DNA of 9,698 bases from Humisphaera sp. GTDB lineage: Bacteria; Planctomycetota; Phycisphaerae; Tepidisphaerales; Tepidisphaeraceae. Positions within the stretch are counted from its first letter, which is position 1. Each line of letters opens with the position of its first letter. Under the pieces are notes generated by a model, which saw only the letters and a list, made by a program, of their open reading frames with translations, searched no databases and was not told the DNA's origin. Below, one piece after another: positions 5,223 to 9,698 of the stretch. The position numbers and the translations under genes are program-made. The stretch covers positions 1 to 9,698 of the forward strand of contig JANXVV010000103.1 of NCBI GenBank assembly GCA_025351525.1. The letters are read 5' to 3'.

Positions 5223-6347
5223 TCATTTCGCCGCGCTCACCGGAGCATTTGCAACCGGCGTCAAGGTCACTTGGGCATACATCCCCGGCCTCAACGTTTC
5301 ATTTGGATTTTCCAGATCGATCTCCGCCCGCATGGTGCGCGTTGCCGGATCGAGCGCGGTGGCGATGCGGGTCACGGTGCCGTGAAGGGTCTGCCCGGCC
5401 AGCCCGTACAGTTTGATCTCCGCCGCGATGCCGGGCCGGATGCCGGACGCGCTTGCCTCGGGAACGTCGCAGTAGATTCGCACGATGTCCACCTTCTGGC
5501 AGGTGAACAGCGGCGTCGTTCGGGCGGTCAGGGCGGCTTGGGCCAGGTCGCCGAGGTTGACCATCCGGCGGGTGATGACCCCATCGAACGGGGCGATGAT
5601 TTTCGTGTATTGAAGCAGCACCCGCAGCCGCTGCACCTCGGCGGCGGCCACGATCTGTTGCGCCGCCGCCACGGCCCGATTGGCCTGGGCGGTGAGGATA
5701 TCCGCATCTGCCGCCGCGATTTTCGCCTGCCCGACCTCCACCCCCGCACTCGCCACCTGGGCCTTGCCGCGCGTTTCATCCAGTAGCTGAACCGTGACGG
5801 CCTTGCCCGCGAACAATTCTTCCTGCCGCTGAAGCGTCGCCTGCATCAGCTTCTGATCCGCCTCCATGCCCGCCAATTGCTTGCGGGCCACCTGTGCCGC
5901 CGCCTGAAACTGATGCACCGAGGCATCGGCGGCCTTCACCATTTCCTGGCGGGCCGCCGCCATCGCTTCGGCTCCAAGCAATTGCTGCTGCAATTCAGGG
6001 TTGTCGATGACCGCTAAAATCTGACCTTTGATGACGTGATCCCCGATGTCCGCCGCGACCTCCAAAACGTAACCCGATTCCTTTGCGAACAGATCGGCGG
6101 TGTAATAGGCGGCAACACTTCCCGGCGCGATGATCGAACCGACGGCTGCGGGTTGTGTCGAAGCCACCGGTGGTGTTTGCGCTGACGATAGCAGTGTGCC
6201 TGACAGCAGCGTCGCCGTCAGAACGGCGCGAAAAATTTGGCGGGTAAGAGGTGGCATGGGCGTCTCGCCCATGCTTTTTAGGCAGGCAATGCACGGGCGG
6301 GACGCCCATGCCACCTGTTTTTCAAAGATACGGTTACAGGACTTCAT
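5223..6347 (-). CDS. RND efflux periplasmic adaptor (HlyD/membrane fusion protein family)
   Basis: Bridges the RND pump to the outer-membrane duct. Seen (numbering from this start): a hydrophobic signal segment about 40-56 (AVLTATLLSGTLLSS); a lipoyl-like half motif near 86-115 (ESGYVLEVAADIGDHVIKGQ); an Ala/Gln-rich coiled-coil hairpin about 118-240; the second lipoyl half, TKIIAPFDGVITRRMVNLGD; a beta-barrel domain; and a C-terminal DPATRTMRAEIDLEN...LRPGMYAQVTL motif typical of RND adaptors. The start at 6347 is favoured by GGAG seven bases upstream and by a 14-nt overlap with the pump stop, which suggests translational coupling. It gives 374 residues. Residues about 11-33 are then encoded by a REP-like repeat, leaving an odd 35-residue stretch before the signal. 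The alternative ATG at 6257, inside the repeat, gives 344 residues with a normal signal peptide. Identity is secure; the start is not. Confidence 0.88.
   Translation of the reverse strand: MKSCNRIFEKQVAWASRPCIACLKSMGETPMPPLTRQIFRAVLTATLLSGTLLSSAQTPPVASTQPAAVGSIIAPGSVAAYYTADLFAKESGYVLEVAADIGDHVIKGQILAVIDNPELQQQLLGAEAMAAARQEMVKAADASVHQFQAAAQVARKQLAGMEADQKLMQATLQRQEELFAGKAVTVQLLDETRGKAQVASAGVEVGQAKIAAADADILTAQANRAVAAAQQIVAAAEVQRLRVLLQYTKIIAPFDGVITRRMVNLGDLAQAALTARTTPLFTCQKVDIVRIYCDVPEASASGIRPGIAAEIKLYGLAGQTLHGTVTRIATALDPATRTMRAEIDLENPNETLRPGMYAQVTLTPVANAPVSAAK
6249..6316. repeat. Paired REP-like hairpins inside the 5' end of the adaptor gene
   Basis: Arms 6249-6274 and 6291-6316 are reverse complements at 24 of 26 positions, separated by 16 nt. 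Each arm forms its own hairpin: CATGGGCG-TCT-CGCCCATG on the left, and the same with one mismatch and a GGA loop on the right. The stem core CATGGGC/GCCCATG is shared with 5136-5191, so both belong to one family. Here the element keeps the adaptor frame open, and its ATG codons at 6272 and 6257 are in frame with the adaptor. Confidence 0.85.
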
Positions 6348-9300
6348 GCAGGAACTCCACATTTTCACGAGATGAATTTCCGACGGTCTCGGCCCGGTCT
6401 TCCACATCCCCGCGATCCTCCGGATGCAGCGACGCGCTTTTTCGCGTCTTTTCTCGCTGAAGCATTGCGAATATCGCCGGCAGAATGAACAGCGTCGCGA
6501 GTGTCGCGCCGATCAGTCCGCCGATCACCGCACGGCCCAGCGGCGCGGTCTGCGATCCGCCCTCGCCCAACCCGGCGGCCATGGGGATCATTCCGGCGAT
6601 CATCGCAAAGCTGGTCATCAGGATCGGGCGCAGGCGGCCCGATGCGCCCTCGGCGGCGGCGTCGGAAACACGCTTTCCCTGCACGCGGGATTGCTCGGCG
6701 AACGTGATCAGCAGGATCGCGTTCGCCACCGCCACACCGATCGCCATGATCGCCCCCATGAACGATTGAATGTTCAATGTCGTGTGAGTGATCCATAGCG
6801 CGATCGCCACGCCTGCGATCACTGCCGGGATCGTCAGGATCACCGCCAACGACAGTCGAAACGATTGGAAGTTCGCCGCCAGCAGCAGGTAGATCACGAT
6901 GATCGCCACGCCCAAACCCATCTGCAAACCGCCGAACATCTGCCGCATCGGCACCACCTGGCCGCGCAGCGCCACGGTCACTCCCGGCGGTGGGGTGCCC
7001 ACTTTCTGCAGCACGTCCGACACCCGATCGGCGGCCTTTCCCAAATCTTCCCCGTACAGATTCGCCCCCAGCGTCAGCATCCGCTGCATGTTATACCGAT
7101 CGTATTCACCGAGCACTTTCCCTTCAGTCACCTCGGCGACGTTGCGAAGACTGATCTGGCCTTCCAGCCCGCGGGCGATGGGAATGTTCCTCACCTCTTC
7201 CAGTGAATTCATCCGCTCGCGCGGCACCTCGACCTGCACCTGATACCCGACCCCGCTCTTGGGATCGGCCCAGAAATTCGGGGCGGTGAATCGGCTCGAA
7301 GATGTCGCCTCCGTCAGCGATCGGCCAATCTGATCGGCGGTCACCCCCATCATGCCCGCCAGACGCCGGTCGATGTCCACCTTCACCGCCGGATAGTCCA
7401 GTTCCTGCACAAACTCCAGATCGCGCAGCGAGGCGATGGGCGACAACTCACTTTTCAATCGCTGTGCGAATTGACGATTGTTGGCGAGGTTCGGCCCGCT
7501 CACGGCCACCTCGATCGGCGTGGGGGCGCCGAAACTCATCACACGGCTGACGATGTCGCTCGGCTCAAAACTGAACCGCACCCCGGGCAATTCCATCGGC
7601 AGCGAGTGCCGTAATTTTTCCTGCAATTCCGCGATCCGCACGTTCGCGGTGCGCTTGAGCTGAACCTGAATCACCGCCTCTTCCGAGCCGCTGGTCCAGA
7701 GATAAATCGTGTTGATCGGATACGCCGGGTTTTGCACGCCGACGTAGCCCAGGGTGATCTCAACATTCTCCGGCCCCACCTCGCGACCGATCAATTCCAA
7801 TGTTTTGGCGGCGAGCTTTTCAGTGACCTCGATCCGCGTGCCGGCGGGCGCGCGCAGCCGCAATTCAAACTGACCGGCATCGACGACCGGAAAAATCTCC
7901 CGGCCCAGAGTGCGCCCGATGAAGTAGATGCACAACCCCGTCGCCAACAGATAGACCGGCACGAGCAGCACGCGCACTCGGATCATCGCGGCAGTGAACC
8001 CGCGATACCTTTCCCGGAATCGGTCGAACGCCGACCGCTTTGAAGTGCGATGGCTTTCCGCCCCCGTCCGCAGCATCCAGATCGACAGCACCGGCACCAG
8101 CGTGCTCGAAAGCAGATAGGAGGCGACCATCGCCATGCCCACCGCCAGGGCCAGCGGGACGAATAGATTGTGCGCCGGTCCCTCCATGAAAAACGCCGGG
8201 ATAAAAACCGCCAGCACGCAGAGCATCGCCAGGAATCGGGGCACCGTGGTTTCGGTGGTGGCGTCGAGCGCCGCGCGATGCAGCGTGTGGCCGCGGGCCA
8301 GGTGGGCGTGGATATTTTCAAGGGTGACGGTGGCCTCATCGACTAGAATGCCCACCGCCAGCGCCATGCCGCCCAACGTCATCAGATTGACCGTCTGCCC
8401 GGTCGCCCACAGCACCACCGAGGCGGCGACAATCGCCAGCGGGATGTTCAGGACGACAACCAACGCGCTGCGCCAATCGCGCAGAAAAAGTAGCACCATC
8501 AGCCCCGTCAGCACCGCGCCCAGCATCCCTTCCTGCGTCAGCCCGCGGATGGCCCGGGTGACATAGGGGCTTTGATCGAATTGATAGCTGACCTTCACGC
8601 CCGGCGGCAGCACGGCCTGAAACTTCGGCAGGCTTTCTTTGACCAGATTCACCACGCTCAAAGTCGAGGCATCCGCGCGCTTGGTGACCGGGATGTAAAC
8701 CGTCCGCCGACCGTTCACGATCGCATATCCCGCCTGAATATCCGACGAATCCTCGACGGTGCCGATGTCGCGGATAAAAATCGTCCGCGTTCCATCGGCC
8801 CGGATCGGCACATCGCCCAGGCCCGTCACATCGGCCACGACTGAATTCACCGGCACCATCGGCATCATGTCGCCGAAGCGCACGTTGCCTGAAGGGCTGA
8901 TCGTGTTCCCCTTGCCGATCGCGGTCACCACCTCTTCGGGGCTCATGTTCAACGCCCGCAATCGATCGGGATCCACATGCACCACCACCGCCCGCGGACT
9001 GCCCCCGAACGGCGGCGGAGCCGATACCCCGGAGAGCGTGGCGAACAATGGCCGCACCCGAAAGAGCGCCGCATCCTGAAGATCCTTCAGCCCCAATTTC
9101 CCCGTCTCATCCGAAAAAACCAGGTTCCCCACCGGTACGCTTCCCGCGTCGAACCGCATCACGAACGGCGGAACCGTGCCCACCGGCATGAACGCGCGGG
9201 CCCGGTTGACATACGAAACCGTCTCCGCCATCGCCCGCGACATATCCGTGCCGGGATGAAACTGCAGCTTGATGAGAGCCGCCCCTTGAATGCTTTTGGA

Positions 9301-9543
9301 TTCGACGTGCTCGATGCCGTTGATGTAGAGGAAATGGTACTCGTAATAGTTGACGAGAAACCCCTCCATCTGGGCCGGGTCCATCCCGCCATAGGGTTGG
9401 GCGACATAGAGGACCGGCACCCCCAAATCCGGAAAAACATCGCGCGGCATGCGGGCGATCGCCAGCACCCCCGCCAACATCAAAGCCAGCACCCCGACAA
9501 GAATCGTCACCGGACGGCGAAGGGCGAAGGTGACCAGGTTCAT
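6334..9543 (-). CDS. RND efflux pump, inner-membrane permease (AcrB/HAE-1-like)
   Basis: Proton-driven exporter. At 1069 residues it has the normal RND length. Seen: TM1 (about 11-31) after the typical MNLVTFALRRP start; a large periplasmic loop; TM2-TM6 (about 340-490); TM7 after RVRVLLVP; a second periplasmic loop; and TM8-TM12 (about 870-1027). TM4 reads GILVDEATVTLEN, so Asp402-Glu403 stand where AcrB has Asp407-Asp408. TM11 starts RLRPILMT, giving Arg970 and Thr977, equivalent to AcrB Arg971 and Thr978. TM10 reads GVAVANAILLITF, with Ala940 where AcrB has the relay Lys940. The hydrophilic tail beyond 1028 is about 40 residues. It is the first gene of the operon and ends inside the adaptor gene. 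No Shine-Dalgarno precedes it; see the promoter at 9553-9581. Overall similarity is closer to drug/solvent HAE-1 pumps than to metal CusA pumps, but the substrate cannot be read from the sequence. Confidence 0.95.
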   Translation of the reverse strand: MNLVTFALRRPVTILVGVLALMLAGVLAIARMPRDVFPDLGVPVLYVAQPYGGMDPAQMEGFLVNYYEYHFLYINGIEHVESKSIQGAALIKLQFHPGTDMSRAMAETVSYVNRARAFMPVGTVPPFVMRFDAGSVPVGNLVFSDETGKLGLKDLQDAALFRVRPLFATLSGVSAPPPFGGSPRAVVVHVDPDRLRALNMSPEEVVTAIGKGNTISPSGNVRFGDMMPMVPVNSVVADVTGLGDVPIRADGTRTIFIRDIGTVEDSSDIQAGYAIVNGRRTVYIPVTKRADASTLSVVNLVKESLPKFQAVLPPGVKVSYQFDQSPYVTRAIRGLTQEGMLGAVLTGLMVLLFLRDWRSALVVVLNIPLAIVAASVVLWATGQTVNLMTLGGMALAVGILVDEATVTLENIHAHLARGHTLHRAALDATTETTVPRFLAMLCVLAVFIPAFFMEGPAHNLFVPLALAVGMAMVASYLLSSTLVPVLSIWMLRTGAESHRTSKRSAFDRFRERYRGFTAAMIRVRVLLVPVYLLATGLCIYFIGRTLGREIFPVVDAGQFELRLRAPAGTRIEVTEKLAAKTLELIGREVGPENVEITLGYVGVQNPAYPINTIYLWTSGSEEAVIQVQLKRTANVRIAELQEKLRHSLPMELPGVRFSFEPSDIVSRVMSFGAPTPIEVAVSGPNLANNRQFAQRLKSELSPIASLRDLEFVQELDYPAVKVDIDRRLAGMMGVTADQIGRSLTEATSSSRFTAPNFWADPKSGVGYQVQVEVPRERMNSLEEVRNIPIARGLEGQISLRNVAEVTEGKVLGEYDRYNMQRMLTLGANLYGEDLGKAADRVSDVLQKVGTPPPGVTVALRGQVVPMRQMFGGLQMGLGVAIIVIYLLLAANFQSFRLSLAVILTIPAVIAGVAIALWITHTTLNIQSFMGAIMAIGVAVANAILLITFAEQSRVQGKRVSDAAAEGASGRLRPILMTSFAMIAGMIPMAAGLGEGGSQTAPLGRAVIGGLIGATLATLFILPAIFAMLQREKTRKSASLHPEDRGDVEDRAETVGNSSRENVEFLHEVL
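6355..6358 (-). promoter_or_regulatory. Ribosome-binding site favouring the adaptor start at 6347
   Basis: On the minus strand GGAG lies seven bases before the ATG at 6347, within the last codons of the pump gene. The other candidate starts (6407, 6362, 6272, 6257) have no comparable site. Confidence 0.5.
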
Positions 9544-9611
9544 TTAAGTGTGAATATACCGCTTCGGTGGTGAACTGACAAAAATGGATGTTGAGAAGGT
9601 GACAGGTTCAT
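9540..9611 (-). other. 23-codon upstream frame with a duplicated pump start, overlapping the pump ATG
   Basis: GAAGGTGACAGGTTCAT at 9595-9611 repeats the pump start GAAGGTGACCAGGTTCAT at 9526-9543 except for one missing base. On the minus strand it opens a 23-codon frame (MNLSPSQHPF...) whose TGA overlaps the pump ATG as ATGA. It lacks a good ribosome-binding site, and the promoter at 9553-9581 would start transcription inside or after it. It may be a duplication relic and not a translated leader peptide. Confidence 0.3.
9553..9581 (-). promoter_or_regulatory. Sigma70-type promoter of the efflux operon, probably leaderless
   Basis: On the minus strand TTGTCA (9581-9576, five of six) is followed after exactly 17 bases by TATATT (9558-9553, five of six). 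The pump ATG begins ten bases after the -10 box. Transcription starting 7-10 bases after the box would begin at 9546-9543, leaving at most about three untranslated bases. This explains the missing Shine-Dalgarno site. Confidence 0.65.
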
Positions 9612-9638
9612 AGACGTGCCATCTTCCATCGCATTTTT

Positions 9639-9698
9639 TTTAGCGGCTGTGCCGAAGGCACGCGTTCTTCGGAGTAGAAAAAAAACGCGTGCCTTCGG
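9639..9698. repeat. Dispersed hairpin repeat, copies 2 and 3 (inverted, cut by the window end)
   Basis: Bases 9639-9666 match the reverse complement of 1392-1419 at 27 of 28 positions, and 9683-9698 match 1391-1406 exactly. The two copies face each other: CCGAAGGCACGCGTT (9652-9666) and AACGCGTGCCTTCGG (9684-9698) form a perfect 15-bp stem with a 17-nt loop. Pairing probably continues beyond the window. The element lies upstream of the efflux operon promoter and could mark the transcription boundary. Confidence 0.8.

Noticed and set aside
5136..6316. The two repeat pairs as a CRISPR array or composite transposon
   Set aside because: Only two elements about 1.1 kb apart with a normal gene between; no regular spacers, no transposase, no target duplications seen.

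Overview
This window is GC-rich chromosomal DNA (about 60% by eye) from a diderm bacterium. It carries an outer-membrane beta-barrel porin, a lipoprotein amidase and a complete tripartite efflux operon. Two clues point to the Planctomycetota, most likely Phycisphaerae. The first is short Thr-Gln-Pro-rich linkers in the exported proteins (for example PSTQPAG, TTQPATSQPVP, STQPAA). The second is a high density of short palindromic repeats of the kinds common in Planctomycetota and Verrucomicrobiota genomes. The taxon assignment is inference; no marker gene is present.

Layout. Positions 1-245 are an AT-richer leader with two hairpins and no convincing gene. At 246-1019 (+) lies a lipoprotein N-acetylmuramoyl-L-alanine amidase of the Amidase_2/PGRP fold. 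Positions 1020-1962 hold no confident gene. They contain a dispersed hairpin repeat (1391-1433), a possible decayed reverse-strand small gene (1454-1644), a 35-nt operator-like palindrome (1648-1682), a sigma70-type promoter right behind it (1685-1712) and a leader of about 240 nt. That leader runs into an OprP/OprO-type porin at 1963-3456 (+). A repeat-filled 189-nt gap separates the porin from the convergent efflux operon.

The efflux operon reads leftward on the minus strand: RND pump (9543 to 6334), periplasmic adaptor (6347 to 5223) and TolC-type outer-membrane lipoprotein (5103 to 3646). Together they would form an envelope-spanning, proton-driven exporter. The pump takes substrate from the periplasm or inner membrane, the adaptor bridges, and the outer-membrane factor is the exit duct. 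No regulator or substrate-specific enzyme is nearby, so the substrate is unknown. A strong promoter (9553-9581) sits so close to the pump start codon that the mRNA is probably leaderless, which fits the lack of a Shine-Dalgarno sequence there.

The most unusual features are non-coding. Paired REP-like hairpins sit at both downstream operon junctions. One is in frame inside the 5' end of the adaptor gene, where it either adds about 23 residues before the signal peptide or supplies the start codon. A second repeat family occurs near both ends of the window. I see no transposase, CRISPR array, tRNA or rRNA. The genes belong to known families; no wholly new multi-gene system is evident.
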